A stretch of 64,000 nt of DNA from Mixta theicola (GCF_002895925.1 NZ_NWUO01000005.1:186001-250000); one strand, 5' to 3'. Counted from the first letter of the stretch, positions 49,154 to 61,245 are shown. The notes: a model not told the origin generated them from the sequence alone. Numbers and translations are program-made.

Positions 49154-49696
49154 TTAAGGTAACAAGCCTTTGACGTCGATGGGTTTGGCTTCGTTTTCCG
49201 CTTCGCCCTTGTCTTTCCCTTCGATCGCCATGCCTGCCATACGGTAGAAGTTGTATTCCGGGTATTTGCCCGGCCCTGAAATCAGCAGGTCTTCTTTCTC
49301 GTACACCAGATCCTGACGTTTGAACTCGCCCAGCTCGAAATCCGGCGTTAGCTGGATTGCCGTAGTCGGGCAGGCCTCTTCACACATGCCGCAAAAAATG
49401 CAGCGTGAAAAGTTGATGCGGAAAAATTCCGGATACCAGCGGCCATCCACCGTTTCCGCCTTTTGCAGCGAAATACAGCTGACCGGACAGGCGACGGCGC
49501 ACAGGTTGCACGCCACGCAGCGCTCTGCGCCATCCGGATCGCGCGTCAGTACAATACGTCCACGATAGCGGGGCGGCAGATAGACCGGCTCCTCCGGATA
49601 CATCTGGGTTTCACGCTTCGCGAAGGCATGCAGGCTCATCATCCAGATACTGCGTACCTGGGTGCCGAAACCGACAATAATCTCTTTTAATGTCAT
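49154..49696 (-). CDS. nuoI: NADH-quinone oxidoreductase subunit I
   Basis: Peripheral-arm subunit carrying clusters N6a and N6b in two ferredoxin motifs, [15 protein letters not shown] and [12 protein letters not shown]. The 180 residues fit the family. It relays electrons toward cluster N2. Confidence 0.98.
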   Translation of the reverse strand: MTLKEIIVGFGTQVRSIWMMSLHAFAKRETQMYPEEPVYLPPRYRGRIVLTRDPDGAERCVACNLCAVACPVSCISLQKAETVDGRWYPEFFRINFSRCIFCGMCEEACPTTAIQLTPDFELGEFKRQDLVYEKEDLLISGPGKYPEYNFYRMAGMAIEGKDKGEAENEAKPIDVKGLLP

Positions 49697-49709
49697 GGTT
49701 ACAACCCCT

Positions 49710-50687
49710 TTACTGCGCGTTGTACAGAATCACTGCGGCGGTAGCCAGCAGGTTCAACAGCGTCAACGGCAGACATACTTTCCAGCCGAAGGACATTACC
49801 TGGTCATAGCGCGGACGCGGCAGCGCAGCACGAATCAGAATAAACATCATCATGAAGAATGCCGTTTTAATGGCGAACCAGATAAAGGGCGGCAGCCACG
49901 GACCGTGCCAGCCGCCGAAAAACAGCGTAACAATCAGCGCGGAAACCGTGGTAATCGCCACATATTCACCCACGAAGAACAGGCCGAACTTCATGCCGGA
50001 ATATTCGATGTGGTAACCATCCGCCAGCTCCTGCTCCGCTTCCGGCTGGTCAAACGGGTGACGGTGACACACCGCCACGCCCGCAATACAGAAGGTCACG
50101 AAGCCAAAGAACTGCGGGATAATGTTCCACAGGTGCGCCTGGTTGTTGACGATGTCATTCATGTTGAACGAGCCGGCCTGCGCCACTACGCCCATCAGCG
50201 ACAGGCCGAGAAACACTTCGTAGCTCAGCGTCTGTGCAGAGGCACGCATCGCGCCCAGCAGGGAGTATTTGTTGTTACTCGCCCAGCCAGCGAACAGCAC
50301 CGCGTACACCGCCAGCCCTGCCATCATCAGGAAGAACAGCAGCCCGATGTTGAGGTCGGTCACCATCCATGTCGGGCTGACCGGCACGATGGCGAACGCC
50401 AACAGCAGTGAAACGAAGGCGATGACCGGGGCCAGCGTAAAGATAAAGCGATCGGTGAACGGCGGAACCCAGTCCTCTTTAAAGAACATTTTGATCATGT
50501 CCGCCACCAGCTGCAGCGAGCCGCCCCAGCCGACACGGTTAGGCCCATATCGGTTCTGGAACAGACCGAGCAGACGGCGCTCGCCGAAGCTCATAAAGGC
50601 ACCGCAGGAGACCACCACCAACAGAATGACGATCGCCTTAAGAATGCCCAGCAAAATATCGATAACGTCCGGTGTCAGCCAGCTCAT
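49710..50687 (-). CDS. nuoH: NADH-quinone oxidoreductase subunit H
   Basis: Membrane subunit that joins the two arms and forms part of the quinone chamber. The 325 residues have the loop [19 protein letters not shown] and the acidic [10 protein letters not shown] motif. Its start overlaps the nuoG stop by four bases. Confidence 0.97.
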   Translation of the reverse strand: MSWLTPDVIDILLGILKAIVILLVVVSCGAFMSFGERRLLGLFQNRYGPNRVGWGGSLQLVADMIKMFFKEDWVPPFTDRFIFTLAPVIAFVSLLLAFAIVPVSPTWMVTDLNIGLLFFLMMAGLAVYAVLFAGWASNNKYSLLGAMRASAQTLSYEVFLGLSLMGVVAQAGSFNMNDIVNNQAHLWNIIPQFFGFVTFCIAGVAVCHRHPFDQPEAEQELADGYHIEYSGMKFGLFFVGEYVAITTVSALIVTLFFGGWHGPWLPPFIWFAIKTAFFMMMFILIRAALPRPRYDQVMSFGWKVCLPLTLLNLLATAAVILYNAQ

Positions 50688-53407
50688 TGTGCCGCCTCCC
50701 GCAGAGTGTCAATGTTGGCGCCCGACAGGAACGGCGGTACGCCCGGCATACCGAGCGGCAGCCCTACCTGCCCTGCCTGCAGCGCATCGGAGAAGCGAAC
50801 AGGCAAACGCAGCGTTTCACCGCAGCAGCTGAACTCTACCGCCGCGCCGGCATTGACGCCGAGCGTGGCGGCATCGGCCGGGTTAATGACCAGGGCGGCC
50901 TGCGGCATACGCTGCTGGATAACCGGCGCGCGCTGTGTCATCTCTTCGCTGCCGAACAGATTGTAGTAAGGCGCAACGCGCCAGCCGCCGCGGCGGGCAA
51001 AGGCCGTTGGCACCTGGGTGAACCAGTCAAGCTGGCCCGCCGTCGCTTCGAACAACCGCACGCCCGGATCGCCGTTGCGCAGTTTGCCGCCCACCTCATC
51101 CTGGAACTTATTCCACGCCTGCGGCGAGTTCCAGCCTGGCGCCCAGGCGAAAGGGATCTCAGAGCGCGCCGCGCCGGGCTGGTTGTTCCCTTCCATTGAG
51201 AAGGTGAACATGGTGTCCATATCCTGCGGCTGACGCGGTTCATGCACACTGATATTGGCGCGCGCGGCGGTACGTCCGCTGGAACGATGCGGCGAACGCG
51301 ACAGTTTCTGACCGCTAATGCGGAATGACGCGTCCGGCGCAGCATCTTTAATGCCTTTCAGCTGCGGCAGCGCGGCAACCACGGCGTCAATAACGTGATC
51401 CAGCTGCGTCCAGTCGACGTGACGGCTTTCCAGCGCGCTGTGCAGCGAATGTAGCCAGCGCCAGCTTTCCAGCATCACGATCGTTGAGTCGTAATAAGCG
51501 GGATCGTAAACCTGGAAGAAGCGCTGAGCGCGGCCCTCCTGGTTTATCAGCGTGCCGTCGCTCTCAGCAAAGCTGGCGCCTGACAGAATCAGACCCGCTT
51601 TTTCCATGGTTGCCGTACGCTGATGATCGACCACGATAATGTTGTCGGCGTTGCGCAGCGCGGCGTCCACCTTCGCTTTCGGCGCGTGACGATAGAGATC
51701 GTTTTCCAGAATCACCACTGCGTCGGCGCCGCCGTTTTCCAGCTGTTCCAGCGCATCGTCCAGCGTATTGCCGCCGATCATGCCAAGGCCAACGCTATTG
51801 GCCGCGGAGGCCAGCAGCGTAATGCCGACGTCGGCGCCGCGTCCTTTCAGCGCTTTGGCTACGTTAGCCGCCGCTTCGATCATCGCCTCGCTACCGGAAT
51901 GCGTGCCGGAAATAATCAGCGGCTTCTTCGCACCGGCCAGCGCCTGGACAATAACGTCAAGTTTGCCGTTCAGGCTGCTGTCAAAATCGCTGACCGTCGG
52001 CGCGCCAGCGTCCAGCGCATGGGCGATAGCGAAGCCGAGACGCGCCTGATCTTCTACCGGCGCGCGATAGCTCCAGGCAGCAATATCATCAAGACGGGTT
52101 TCATCCACGTTGGTAACAAACAGCGGATGCTTCGCGTGCTGACCAATGTTCATGATCGCCGCGATTTGCCAGTCGGCCACTTTCTGTGCCGCCGCCATTT
52201 CACGCGCTTTGCCTTTTACCGCCTGACGCACGGAGAGCGCCACGCGCGCGCCGGTTTGGGTCAGATCTTCGCCCAGCACCAGCACCGCATCGTAGCTTTC
52301 AATTTCACGCAGCGCCGGCGTATGGATGCCGCCTTCGCGCAGCACTTTCAGCATTAGCTCCAGACGCGCCTGTTCGCCAGCCGGCATGCCGGTCGAGAAG
52401 TTAGCCGCGCCCACCAGTTCACGCAGCGCAAAGTTGCTTTCTACGCTGGCGCGCGGTGAGCCGATACCGATCACTTTTTTCGCCTGGCGCAGAATATCCG
52501 CCGCGCCCTGCATCGCCTGCTCGGCGTTTAACGCCACCCAATTATCGCCGCGACGCTGCATCGGCTGACGCGGACGATCTTTGCGGTTAACGTAGCCATA
52601 GCCAAAGCGGCCGCGGTCGCAGAGGAAATAGTGGTTAACGCTGCCGTTATAGCGGTTTTCGATACGGCGCAGTTCGCCATAGCGTTCGCCTGGGCTGGTG
52701 TTACAGCCGACGCTGCACTGCTGGCAGATGCTGGGCGCAAACTGCATATCCCATTTACGGTTATAGCGTTCGGAGTGGGTTTTATCGGTGAAAACGCCGG
52801 TCGGGCAGATTTCTACCAGGTTACCGGAGAACTCGCTTTCCAGCGTGCCATCTTCCGGGCGACCAAAATAGACGTTGTCATGCGCGCCATATACGCCCAG
52901 ATCTTTGCCGTCCGCATAATCTTTGTAGTAACGCACGCAGCGGTAGCAGGCGATACAGCGGTTCATCTCATGGGAGATAAACGGCCCAAGATCCTGATTG
53001 CGGTGGGTACGCTTGGTGAAGCGATAGCGACGGAAGCTGTGGCCGGTCATCACCGTCATATCCTGCAGGTGACAGTTGCCGCCCTCTTCACATACCGGAC
53101 AATCGTGCGGGTGGTTGGTCATCAGCCACTCGACCACGCTTTCACGGAACTCTTTCGCTTCGCCATCGTCGATAGAAATAAAGGTGCCGTCGGCAGCAGG
53201 CGTCATGCAGGACATGACGAGGCGACCGCGGGTATCCTCAGCGTTTTGGTATTGCTTTACCGCGCACTGGCGGCAGGCTCCCACGCTTCCCAGCGCCGGA
53301 TGCCAGCAAAAATAAGGAATATCCAGGCCGAGGGAGAGACACGCCTGTAGCAGGTTGTCCGCCCCATCTACCTCATATTCTTTACCGTCTACATGAATTG
53401 TAGCCAT
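50684..53407 (-). CDS. nuoG: NADH-quinone oxidoreductase subunit G
   Basis: Largest peripheral-arm subunit, 907 residues. The N-terminal 2Fe-2S domain has [15 protein letters not shown]. 4Fe-4S ligands follow in [17 protein letters not shown] and C-Q-Q-C-S-V-G-C-N (the extra N7 cluster of enterobacteria), and then a molybdopterin-oxidoreductase-like domain. I use the ATG at 53407 (M-A-T-I-H-V-D-G-K), the conserved N-terminus. An ATG three codons earlier is closer to ACGGAAG and could be used. It is separated from nuoF by 351 bases containing a repeat pair. Confidence 0.96.
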   Translation of the reverse strand: MATIHVDGKEYEVDGADNLLQACLSLGLDIPYFCWHPALGSVGACRQCAVKQYQNAEDTRGRLVMSCMTPAADGTFISIDDGEAKEFRESVVEWLMTNHPHDCPVCEEGGNCHLQDMTVMTGHSFRRYRFTKRTHRNQDLGPFISHEMNRCIACYRCVRYYKDYADGKDLGVYGAHDNVYFGRPEDGTLESEFSGNLVEICPTGVFTDKTHSERYNRKWDMQFAPSICQQCSVGCNTSPGERYGELRRIENRYNGSVNHYFLCDRGRFGYGYVNRKDRPRQPMQRRGDNWVALNAEQAMQGAADILRQAKKVIGIGSPRASVESNFALRELVGAANFSTGMPAGEQARLELMLKVLREGGIHTPALREIESYDAVLVLGEDLTQTGARVALSVRQAVKGKAREMAAAQKVADWQIAAIMNIGQHAKHPLFVTNVDETRLDDIAAWSYRAPVEDQARLGFAIAHALDAGAPTVSDFDSSLNGKLDVIVQALAGAKKPLIISGTHSGSEAMIEAAANVAKALKGRGADVGITLLASAANSVGLGMIGGNTLDDALEQLENGGADAVVILENDLYRHAPKAKVDAALRNADNIIVVDHQRTATMEKAGLILSGASFAESDGTLINQEGRAQRFFQVYDPAYYDSTIVMLESWRWLHSLHSALESRHVDWTQLDHVIDAVVAALPQLKGIKDAAPDASFRISGQKLSRSPHRSSGRTAARANISVHEPRQPQDMDTMFTFSMEGNNQPGAARSEIPFAWAPGWNSPQAWNKFQDEVGGKLRNGDPGVRLFEATAGQLDWFTQVPTAFARRGGWRVAPYYNLFGSEEMTQRAPVIQQRMPQAALVINPADAATLGVNAGAAVEFSCCGETLRLPVRFSDALQAGQVGLPLGMPGVPPFLSGANIDTLREAAQ

Positions 53408-53476
53408 AGTGAACATGCTTCCGTAAGGCTCGGATGTCCGAGCGTTAAACACAATTCTTTTTTACCCTTCGCCTTT

Positions 53477-53546
53477 CAGGCCGCAGCGGTGTTGGCTGCC
53501 TTCACTCACCGCGCTCACTTACCGATGTAAGCTCGCGGGATTCATT
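53477..53546. repeat. 70-bp intergenic direct repeat, copy 1
   Basis: Identical over 70 bases to 53601-53670, offset by 124 bases; weaker likeness extends a few bases left (CTTCGCC). It contains a small CTTAC-CGAT-GTAAG stem. The type recalls the short dispersed intergenic repeats of enterobacteria. Confidence 0.92.
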
Positions 53547-53600
53547 CAGTTGCCGCCTTGCTGCAACCTGAAATGCTTTGGGTAAACGCCCCTTCGCCCT

Positions 53601-53670
53601 CAGGCCGCAGCGGTGTTGGCTGCCTTCACTCACCGCGCTCACTTACCGATGTAAGCTCGCGGGATTCATT
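53601..53670. repeat. 70-bp intergenic direct repeat, copy 2
   Basis: Second perfect copy of the 70-bp unit. The 54 bases between copies differ, so the pair arose by a duplication longer than the repeat followed by decay, or by two insertions of a mobile repeat unit. Confidence 0.92.
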
Positions 53671-53758
53671 TTTTACCGCGCTTCTTTAAACAGAAGCGCT
53701 CCGCTGCGCCAGGCGCCAGGGTAAAGCAGCGCTAACCGTTTTCCGTTGCTGCTCTGTT

Positions 53759-55105
53759 TTACCAGCGCGCTTTCAGCAGGTTCGGCTGAATGCCGTTAAT
53801 GGCACGCGTGTTACCAAACACCTGCGGCGCAATACCGGCTTCAAACTCTTCACGGAAATATTTGATCGCGCTTTGTAATGGCTCGACGGCACCTGGCGCA
53901 TGGGCGCAAAAGGTTTTACCGGGGCCAAGCTGACGACAAAGCTGCTGCAGCGTTTCGATGTCTCCCGGCTGCCCTTTGCCCTGCTCCAGGGCGCGCAGGA
54001 TTTTTACGCTCCACGGCAGGCCGTCGCGACATGGCGTACACCAACCGCAGGATTCACGGGCAAAAAACTCTTCCAGGTTGCGCACCAGCGAAACCATATT
54101 GATTTCGTGATCCACGGCCATCGCCAACGCGGTGCCCAGACGGCTGCCCGCTTTACCGATGCTGGCAAATTCCATCGGCAGATCAAGATGCTGCTCGGTC
54201 AGGAAATCGGTTCCTGCGCCGCCCGGCTGCCAGGCTTTAAACTTCAGCCCGTCGCGCATGCCGCCCGCATAATCTTCCAGAATTTCACGGGCCGTAATGC
54301 CGAACGGCAGCTCCCAGACGCCCGGGTTTTTTACCCGGCCGGAGAAGCCCATCATCTTGGTGCCGGCATCGTCGCTTTTCGACAGCCCCTTGTACCATTC
54401 CACGCCGTTAGCCAGGATAGCTGGCACGTTAGATAACGTTTCTACGTTATTAACGCAGGTCGGCTTGCCCCAGGCGCCGGCAGAGGCCGGGAATGGCGGC
54501 TTGGAACGCGGGTTCGCGCGGCGTCCTTCCAGCGAGTTAATCAGCGCCGTCTCTTCGCCGCAGATATAGCGGCCCGCGCCGGTATGCACGATCAGTTCGA
54601 AATCAAAGCCGGTGCCGAGAATATTTTTACCGAGGAAGCCCGCTTCGGTGGCCTCGGCGATAGCGCGACGCAAATGCACCGCCGCCTCAATATATTCGCC
54701 GCGCAGGAAGATATAGCCACGGTAGGCCTTCAGCGCAAAGGCGCTGATCAGCATCCCTTCCACCAGCTGGTGCGGCATCTGCTCCATTAGCAGGCGGTCT
54801 TTATAGGTGCCCGGCTCCATCTCATCGGCGTTACACAGCAGGTAACGGATGTTCATCGACTCGTCTTTCGGCATCAGGCTCCACTTCAGACCGGTGGAGA
54901 AGCCTGCGCCGCCGCGCCCTTTCAGGCCGGAATCTTTCACCAGCGCGACGATTTCGTCAGGCGCCAGGCCGGACAGCGCTTTTTCCGCGCCGGCATAGCC
55001 GTTTTTGCTGCGGTATTCGTCAAACCACACCGGCTGCTTGTCGTCACGCATACGCCAGGTCAGCGGATGCGTTTCCGCAGTACGAATGATCTCTTTCATT
55101 GTCAT
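53759..55105 (-). CDS. nuoF: NADH-quinone oxidoreductase subunit F
   Basis: NADH- and FMN-binding subunit. The 448 residues include the NADH-binding [13 protein letters not shown], the FMN site around [10 protein letters not shown], and the N3 cluster ligands in [12 protein letters not shown] with a later Cys in T-F-C-A-H-A-P-G. Its start overlaps nuoE by four bases. Confidence 0.98.
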   Translation of the reverse strand: MTMKEIIRTAETHPLTWRMRDDKQPVWFDEYRSKNGYAGAEKALSGLAPDEIVALVKDSGLKGRGGAGFSTGLKWSLMPKDESMNIRYLLCNADEMEPGTYKDRLLMEQMPHQLVEGMLISAFALKAYRGYIFLRGEYIEAAVHLRRAIAEATEAGFLGKNILGTGFDFELIVHTGAGRYICGEETALINSLEGRRANPRSKPPFPASAGAWGKPTCVNNVETLSNVPAILANGVEWYKGLSKSDDAGTKMMGFSGRVKNPGVWELPFGITAREILEDYAGGMRDGLKFKAWQPGGAGTDFLTEQHLDLPMEFASIGKAGSRLGTALAMAVDHEINMVSLVRNLEEFFARESCGWCTPCRDGLPWSVKILRALEQGKGQPGDIETLQQLCRQLGPGKTFCAHAPGAVEPLQSAIKYFREEFEAGIAPQVFGNTRAINGIQPNLLKARW

Positions 55106-55617
55106 TGATACTGCTCCAGTAACGATGAAATACTTTCCGGCGTCAGGTGAACGTGCGTATCTTCATCCACCATCATCGTCGGGCCTTTATCACAGTTACC
55201 GAGACAGCAGGTCGGCAGCAGCGTGAAGCGGCCATCCGTCGTGGTCTGGCCAGGTTTGATATTCAGCGACTGCTCCAGCGCAGCCTGAATGCCCTGATAA
55301 CCGGTGATGTGGCAAACCACGCTGTCGCAATAGCGGATCACGTGGCGGCCAACCGGCTGACGGAAAATTTGGCTGTAAAAGGTAGCCACCCCTTCAACAT
55401 CGCTGGCAGGAATGCCTAACACCTCGGCAATGGCATTAATGGCACCATCCGGCACCCAGCCGCGCTGTTTCTGCACGATTTTCAGCGCTTCGATAGAGGC
55501 TGCGCGTGCATCTTCATAATGGTGTTTTTCATGCTCAATCGCGTCGCGTTCTGCCGCACTCAGCTCAAAGACCTCGGTCGGGTCGATCGTTTCGATGGCA
55601 ATTTTTTGATCGTGCAT
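55102..55617 (-). CDS. nuoE: NADH-quinone oxidoreductase subunit E
   Basis: Thioredoxin-like 2Fe-2S subunit (cluster N1a). Ligands are in C-D-S-V-V-C and [12 protein letters not shown]. The 171 residues include a short N-terminal extension. It begins 2 bases after the nuoCD stop. Confidence 0.97.
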   Translation of the reverse strand: MHDQKIAIETIDPTEVFELSAAERDAIEHEKHHYEDARAASIEALKIVQKQRGWVPDGAINAIAEVLGIPASDVEGVATFYSQIFRQPVGRHVIRYCDSVVCHITGYQGIQAALEQSLNIKPGQTTTDGRFTLLPTCCLGNCDKGPTMMVDEDTHVHLTPESISSLLEQYQ

Positions 55618-55619
55618 AA

Positions 55620-57419
55620 TTAGCGGTCCACGTCTGACATAACAAAATCGATACTACCCAGGTAAACGATCAGGTCGGATACCAGGCTGCCGCGGATCAC
55701 CGATGGGATCTGCTGCAGGTGCGGGAAGCTTGGCGTACGAATACGCGTGCGATAGCTTACGGTGCTGCCGTCGCTGGTCAGGTAGTAGCTGTTGATCCCC
55801 TTGGTCGCTTCGATCATCTGGAAAGATTCGTTAGCGGGCATCACCGGTCCCCAGGAAACCTGCAGGAAGTGGGTGATCAGGGTTTCAATATGCTGCAGCG
55901 TGCGCTCTTTCGGCGGCGGCGTGGTCAGCGGATGATCGGCTTTAAACGGCCCGGCCGGCATGTTGTTCAGGCACTGCTCCAGAATGCGCAGGCTCTGACG
56001 CATCTCTTCCATTTTTAGCATCACGCGGGAGTAAGCGTCGCTAACGCCGTCGCCCACCGGGATCTCAAAGTCGAAGTTTTCATAGCCGGAATAGGGACGC
56101 CATTTGCGCACGTCAAAGTCGATGCCGGTGGCACGCAGGCCAGCGCCGGTAGTGCCCCAGGCCAGCGCCTCATCTTTTCCGTAGCACGCAATGCCTTTAG
56201 CACGTCCTACCAGCACGCTGTTTTTCAGCGCCACGGTTTCATATTCCTTCAGGCGCTTCGGCATCCAGTCGAGGAATTCACGCAGCAGGCGTTCCCAGCC
56301 TTTCGGCAGATCGTGTGCGACGCCGCCGATACGGAACCAGGCGGGATGCATACGGAAGCCGGTAATCGCTTCCACGACGTCATAAATTTTCTGACGGTCG
56401 GTGAAAGCAAAGAACACCGGCGACATGGCGCCAACGTCCTGAATAAAGGTGGAGATATAAAGCAGATGGCTGTTAATGCGGAACAGCTCGGAGAGCATCA
56501 CGCGAATAACGTTAACGCGATCCGGCACTACGATGCCCGCCAGCTTTTCAACCGCCAGCACGTAAGGCATTTCATTAACGCAGCCGCCCAGATATTCCAC
56601 GCGGTCGGTGTAAGGAATGTAGCTGTGCCAGGACTGGCGCTCGCCCATTTTTTCCGCACCGCGGTGGTGATAGCCAATATCAGGCACGCAGTCGACGATT
56701 TCTTCACCGTCCAGCTGCAAAATAATACGGAATGCCCCGTGCGCCGACGGGTGGTTTGGACCGAGGTTGAGGAACATAAAGTCCTCGTTTTCGGTGCCGC
56801 GCTTCATTCCCCACTCTTCCGGTTTGAAACGCAGCGCTTCCATCTCCAAATCCTCTTTCTGCCGGGTCAGCTCGTAAGGATTGAATTCAGTGGCGCGCGC
56901 CGGATAGTCTTTGCGCAGCGGATGGCCTTCCCAGGTGAGCGGCATCATGATGCGCGTCAGGTGCGGATGCCCATCAAAGGTGACGCCAAACATTTCCCAG
57001 GTTTCACGCTCATACCAGTTGGCATTCGGGAAAATTTTGGTCAGGGTCGGCAGATGCATGTCGTTTTCAGACAAAGCCACCTTGAGCATAATGTCGCGAT
57101 TGCGCTCAATAGAAAGCAGATGGTAGAAAACGGAAAAATCCGCAGCGGGCAGCCCGTTACGGTGGGTACGCAGGCGTTCATCCGTGCCGTGCAGGTCATA
57201 CAGCATCACATAAGGTTTTGGCAGCTTGCGCAGGAACTCCGCGATCTCCAGCAGCTGTTCACGCTTAACCCAAACGACCGGGATGCCGGTACGCGTCGGC
57301 TGGACGGTAAAGGCATCCGGTCCAAAACGGTTACGCAACTCGCCGATCACCGGATCGTCCAGGTGATCCTGGGTTTGCCATGCAGGCTGAGCGAGATCTT
57401 GCGTGGTCAAATCTGTCAT
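55620..57419 (-). CDS. nuoC: NADH-quinone oxidoreductase subunit C/D fusion
   Basis: Fused NuoCD, 599 residues, as in gamma-proteobacteria. The C part (about 1-190) has [12 protein letters not shown]. The D part has [10 protein letters not shown] and [12 protein letters not shown], whose His lines the quinone site. It is separated from nuoB by 118 bases. Confidence 0.97.
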   Translation of the reverse strand: MTDLTTQDLAQPAWQTQDHLDDPVIGELRNRFGPDAFTVQPTRTGIPVVWVKREQLLEIAEFLRKLPKPYVMLYDLHGTDERLRTHRNGLPAADFSVFYHLLSIERNRDIMLKVALSENDMHLPTLTKIFPNANWYERETWEMFGVTFDGHPHLTRIMMPLTWEGHPLRKDYPARATEFNPYELTRQKEDLEMEALRFKPEEWGMKRGTENEDFMFLNLGPNHPSAHGAFRIILQLDGEEIVDCVPDIGYHHRGAEKMGERQSWHSYIPYTDRVEYLGGCVNEMPYVLAVEKLAGIVVPDRVNVIRVMLSELFRINSHLLYISTFIQDVGAMSPVFFAFTDRQKIYDVVEAITGFRMHPAWFRIGGVAHDLPKGWERLLREFLDWMPKRLKEYETVALKNSVLVGRAKGIACYGKDEALAWGTTGAGLRATGIDFDVRKWRPYSGYENFDFEIPVGDGVSDAYSRVMLKMEEMRQSLRILEQCLNNMPAGPFKADHPLTTPPPKERTLQHIETLITHFLQVSWGPVMPANESFQMIEATKGINSYYLTSDGSTVSYRTRIRTPSFPHLQQIPSVIRGSLVSDLIVYLGSIDFVMSDVDR

Positions 57420-57537
57420 ACGTTACTCACCATTGGCCTGAAAACAGGCACGAAGTCGTTGGTGTCAGGATGAGGTGCGCGCGTTGGTTGGTCGTATTAT
57501 TGCGCTGCGTATCAGGCCCCATCCATAAACTGTTGAT

Positions 57538-58212
57538 TTAAATTTCGTCCGGGGTACGCAGGTTGGTTACCGCAATGCGATCGCCGCGCTTCCTTTCGCG
57601 CTCGGACTGCATATTGGCGCGATAAACGCCCTGATCGCCAACGACCCAGGAGAGCGGACGACGTTCTTTACCAATGGATTCCTGCAACAGTAACAGCGCC
57701 TGCATGTAGGCTTCCGGGCGCGGCGGGCAGCCAGGAATATACACATCCACCGGCAGGAATTTATCAACGCCCTGCACTACTGAGTAGATGTCATACATAC
57801 CGCCTGAGTTGGCACAGGCGCCCATTGAGATCACCCATTTAGGCTCCAGCATCTGATCATACAAACGCTGAATAACCGGGGCCATTTTGGTGAATGGCGT
57901 ACCGGCAACCACCATAAAGTCAGCCTGACGCGGCGAAGCACGAATAACTTCCGAACCAAAGCGGGCTACGTCATGCACCGAGGTAAAAGAGGTAGTCATT
58001 TCGACATAGCAACAGGAAAGGCCAAAGTTAAACGGCCACAGAGAGTTCTTACGCCCCCAGTTCACCATGTCATGCAGTGCGTTCTCCAGCTTGCCCATGT
58101 AAACGCTGCGGTGGACATGCTGCTCCAGTGGGTCGGAAACGATCTCCTGTTTCTGCAGGGGATAACGGTCATTCTCACCGTTGGGGTCTATGCGGGTGAG
58201 CGTATAGTCCAT
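57538..58212 (-). CDS. nuoB: NADH-quinone oxidoreductase subunit B
   Basis: Carries cluster N2, the last electron carrier before quinone. The 224 residues show the tandem cysteines in G-L-S-C-C-Y-V-E-M, Cys in M-G-A-C-A-N-S-G-G, and Cys-Pro-Pro in I-P-G-C-P-P-R-P-E. It starts 15 bases after nuoA. Confidence 0.98.
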   Translation of the reverse strand: MDYTLTRIDPNGENDRYPLQKQEIVSDPLEQHVHRSVYMGKLENALHDMVNWGRKNSLWPFNFGLSCCYVEMTTSFTSVHDVARFGSEVIRASPRQADFMVVAGTPFTKMAPVIQRLYDQMLEPKWVISMGACANSGGMYDIYSVVQGVDKFLPVDVYIPGCPPRPEAYMQALLLLQESIGKERRPLSWVVGDQGVYRANMQSERERKRGDRIAVTNLRTPDEI

Positions 58213-58227
58213 CTTAATGCCTCGCTG

Positions 58228-58665
58228 TTACTGCTTTTGAGGGTTGGTGTTAGTGACTTTACTGGTATCAACGTCTACGCGACGACGCGCAGGCGCCCAA
58301 TCCAGCGCACCAATACGCACCAGATAAACCAGACCAGCCAACAGCACCAAAATGAAAATTGTGGCTTCCACAAAGCCGACCCAACCGCTTTCACGAATGG
58401 AAGTCGACCATGCATATAAAAAGAGGGCTTCTACGTCGAAGATAACGAAGAACATAGCCACCAGGTAGAACTTGGCAGAAAGGCGCAGATGCGTACTGCC
58501 AACCGGAGCGATCCCTGATTCAAACGGGGTGTTTTTATGACGGGCGCGGGCGCGACCGCCTAACAGCCAGCCGCCGGCCAGCATAAAGACGCATAGCCCA
58601 AAAGCGACAACGATAAAAACAGCGAATGCCCAGTGATGAGCGATAACTTCTGTGGTTGTTGACAT
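58228..58665 (-). CDS. nuoA: NADH-quinone oxidoreductase subunit A
   Basis: First gene of the nuo operon. The 145-residue membrane subunit has three helices and the conserved loop [10 protein letters not shown] and F-D-V-E-A-L-F-L-Y. The start at 58665 gives [10 protein letters not shown]. Confidence 0.97.
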   Translation of the reverse strand: MSTTTEVIAHHWAFAVFIVVAFGLCVFMLAGGWLLGGRARARHKNTPFESGIAPVGSTHLRLSAKFYLVAMFFVIFDVEALFLYAWSTSIRESGWVGFVEATIFILVLLAGLVYLVRIGALDWAPARRRVDVDTSKVTNTNPQKQ

Positions 58666-58826
58666 ACTCTCTGCTTACTCATCAAAAGTGGCGTTTAGCG
58701 TCCTGCGATGCCGATAGCGAAGAACACGCCACATTAATTCAAGGGAAGGATGAAAAACCTTATAAATTATGCTGTCATTAGGCTATAAGCAGCAATTTAA
58801 TGGGGTTTTTTACCCCTTTCTATAAC

Positions 58827-58848
58827 CTTTTGTCAACTTTGACAAAAG
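58827..58848. promoter_or_regulatory. Perfect palindrome in the nuo promoter region
   Basis: CTTTTGTCAA (58827-58836) and TTGACAAAAG (58839-58848) are separated by 2 bases. It contains TTGTCA and TTGACA, so it may double as a -35 element. About 160 bases upstream of nuoA. Confidence 0.5.
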
Positions 58849-59226
58849 TATCCACACGTTAATTTACACTTGCATCATTTTATTAACATATGATGCGCAG
58901 TAATTAAGCTAAATCGAGTCAGTTAAAGAATGTAAATTAAGTGTAGTGGGTATTTGCACAGTTGGATCGCGCGTTTAACAAACATATTTTGACAGGAAAA
59001 TGGCAGATTTCCTGCCCCTTAACAGGGTTATTTTTTTGATCCAGGACACACTTTTGCCCTTTTTGATAAAATAACAGACGATTCGGGTGCGCAATTTTTA
59101 GACAAGTGCGCAACGGCGGGCAGGCAAGGCGAAAGGGGCTCGCGCTCAAAAAGGCATTTCATTTTCACTGAGCGAGTTACGCCAAACCTGGCTAAAAAGG
59201 GGAAAAATGCGCAAGAAAAGATTAAT

Positions 59227-59270
59227 AAAAAGGCCTCTTAACCCCAGAACGGGCTAAGAAGCCTTTTTTT
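59227..59270 (-). terminator. lrhA terminator
   Basis: On the minus strand GGCTTCTTA pairs with TAAGAGGCC (one bulge) around a loop and is followed by TTTTTATTAAT; the other strand also has seven T, so it may work in both directions. It lies 55 bases after lrhA. Confidence 0.8.
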
Positions 59271-59324
59271 AGCGTTTTTAAATAACAGCTATCATTCTAA
59301 ATGAGAAAATATCTCATTTTTCCG

Positions 59325-60251
59325 TTATTCTTCTTCATCCAGTAACATCGCATCGCCCTGACCCGCTAAAGGCAGGTTGTACGGATCGTTACTGGATTCC
59401 ATAGCGTTGAAAATAGCCAGCGCCAGTTCATTCTCGCTGTCCGGGTTGCGGCACAGCAGATATTGCGTATCCGGCAGCACCGGCAGGCCTTCAGCCGCGC
59501 CCATTACGCGCAGTTCCGGGCTCATCATTTCTACCGGACGTGCGGTAACGCCCAGGCCCGCCTTCACGGCAGCGCGAACCGCAGCCAGCGTGGAGGCAAC
59601 ATAAGAGATACGCCACGGAATACCGGCTTCATTCAGATGATCGATAGCCATATCGCGGTACGGGCTTGGCTCATCCAACAGCACCAGTGGAATTGCTTCG
59701 CCGCGCTGGAAAATATAATCCGCGGCGCAGTACCACAGCGTCGGTGAAGTACGCAGCACCTGATGAGTAAAGGAACCAGGGCTTGAAGTAGTCACCACCA
59801 GGTCAACTTCGCCCTGGTTCAGCATTTCCATCATAAACGGATTGCGCTTCACGCGTACGTCAATCGCCAGTTTCGGATAGACAGAAGTCACGCGGTTCAG
59901 CAGGAACGGCAGAATGGTATCTGACGTATCGTCGGACGCGCCGATAGTCAGAACGCCCTGCACGTTGCTGTACATCAGCGAAGTACAGGCCTCATCGTTA
60001 AAGCGCAAAATTTTGCGGGCATAACCGAGCAGCTGAATTCCGTGTTCGGTTAGCAGCTTGTTACGGCCATGACGGGCGAACAGTTCTTTGCCTACCAGCT
60101 GCTCCAGACGCTGCATCTGCTGGCTGACGGCCGACTGCGTTCGGCATACGGCGGCGGCGGCGGCGGCAAAGGTGTTGAGATCTGCTACTGCAACAAACGT
60201 TCTCAGCAGATCGAGATCGAGATTAAGTATCGGACGATTTGCATTAGTCAT
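59325..60251 (-). CDS. lrhA: LysR-family regulator LrhA
   Basis: Transcription regulator that in E. coli represses flhDC and so motility, and affects type 1 fimbriae and RpoS. The 308 residues have an N-terminal winged helix-turn-helix ([13 protein letters not shown], then [11 protein letters not shown]), nearly identical to E. coli, and a more variable effector domain ending in an acidic tail. I chose the ATG at 60251 (M-T-N-A-N-R-P), with GAAGA upstream; a GTG at 60263 would add four residues. It is located between nuo and alaA as in E. coli. Confidence 0.96.
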   Translation of the reverse strand: MTNANRPILNLDLDLLRTFVAVADLNTFAAAAAAVCRTQSAVSQQMQRLEQLVGKELFARHGRNKLLTEHGIQLLGYARKILRFNDEACTSLMYSNVQGVLTIGASDDTSDTILPFLLNRVTSVYPKLAIDVRVKRNPFMMEMLNQGEVDLVVTTSSPGSFTHQVLRTSPTLWYCAADYIFQRGEAIPLVLLDEPSPYRDMAIDHLNEAGIPWRISYVASTLAAVRAAVKAGLGVTARPVEMMSPELRVMGAAEGLPVLPDTQYLLCRNPDSENELALAIFNAMESSNDPYNLPLAGQGDAMLLDEEE

Positions 60252-61245
60252 ATTTTTCTTCACTTATAAGTTTTTAAGAACAACTACCCTGGTGTTACTT
60301 CCGCCGATCAAATGTCAGACGGAGATTAAGATGGCAATAATGACGTTTCCGAAAAGCCGGAAGCGACAGCTCAACATTGCATAAAGAAAAGCTGCTTTTC
60401 ATAATACCGCTGGAGGAATGCATGCAAACCAGCCAGTGCCGCCGGTATTTAACGACTAAAACGTTCAGTGCCTGGGCGCTGCTACAGTGAACGCAAAAAT
60501 GCGCCCTGCTTATTGATGGAAACCGCGCCAACTTCAGGCAAGTTAACTACGGGGCCGCTGGTTCATAACTTCGACATACTGCGTTTGCAAAATTGCACAG
60601 CGCAAAAAAACTAAAAATTCATCGGACTTAACCTTTACTGCCGCCGTTTTTACCGTTACTGCAGTCAGGCATGTTTGTTTTATCACAAAGTCCGTTGATG
60701 CGTATCCTGCCACAACGACGCCTAATTTTTAAGCCCCAATCGCATTTTTCTTATCAATAAAGCACCCTTTTAGCATTATTGTGCCTTTTTTTAACGATTG
60801 CTTTTAACGGCTCGCTGGCTGAAAAGCAACCTGAAGCACAATGGGATAGTTGATGCCAAAATGGCAGTAAAGAATCCGGCATGTTTCAACATTCTGCCCC
60901 CTTCTTGTTATCGGCATTTTAAGTAAAAAAATTTAACTGTTTCGCTCAGTATCAATCTACTTTTTTTATCTTAATTTGTTTCTTTTTCTGATCCAGCTCG
61001 CATGCCGTGAAGAGATTTTTACAGCCAGAGCACGCGATTAGTGATTTATGCTAATTTTTTCTGCCGATGTGGTTTTTTAATCCAGATAATTCAGTTTGGC
61101 TGACGTTGCATACCAGCCAGCTCGTCATTGATTGCCGGTTGCGCCAAAAGCCGGCCTTACCCTTCAAATGTCAGGAACAGAAGAGTAAATTGAGCGGGTT
61201 TATTTCCACGGCAGGAACGCAGTTCTGTCAGTTAAGGCACATGCA
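60252..61245. other. Long non-coding region between lrhA and alaA
   Basis: This 994-base AT-rich gap between divergent genes has several T-rich and A-rich runs and short GC-rich clusters. A minus-strand frame at 60295-60531 has no family likeness. The size suggests a long lrhA leader with complex control, but I cannot identify a riboswitch, tRNA or clear promoter. Confidence 0.6.

Larger units (their letters stand above)
53408..53758. other. Long nuoG-nuoF gap
   Basis: This 351-base non-coding gap inside the nuo operon contains two copies of a 70-bp repeat (listed separately) and a hairpin GCGCTTCT/AGAAGCGC at 53678-53699. No open frame in it has any family likeness. Most other nuo junctions here are overlapping or below 15 bases. 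Confidence 0.8.
58666..59324. other. nuo promoter region and lrhA 3' region
   Basis: This 659-base AT-rich gap upstream of nuoA on the minus strand holds the nuo leader. Visible elements: a GGGGT/ACCCC hairpin (58802-58816), a 22-base palindrome (58827-58848) and a GCATCAT/ATGATGC inverted repeat (58872-58896) that could be regulator sites. The right end holds the lrhA terminator (59227-59270). No gene is supported. Confidence 0.6.

Noticed and set aside
58937-59149. 70-codon minus-strand frame upstream of nuoA
   Set aside because: No Shine-Dalgarno site and no family likeness; lies in the nuo regulatory gap.
60295-60531. 78-codon minus-strand frame upstream of lrhA
   Set aside because: Composition and lack of a ribosome site suggest chance; it lies in the long lrhA leader.
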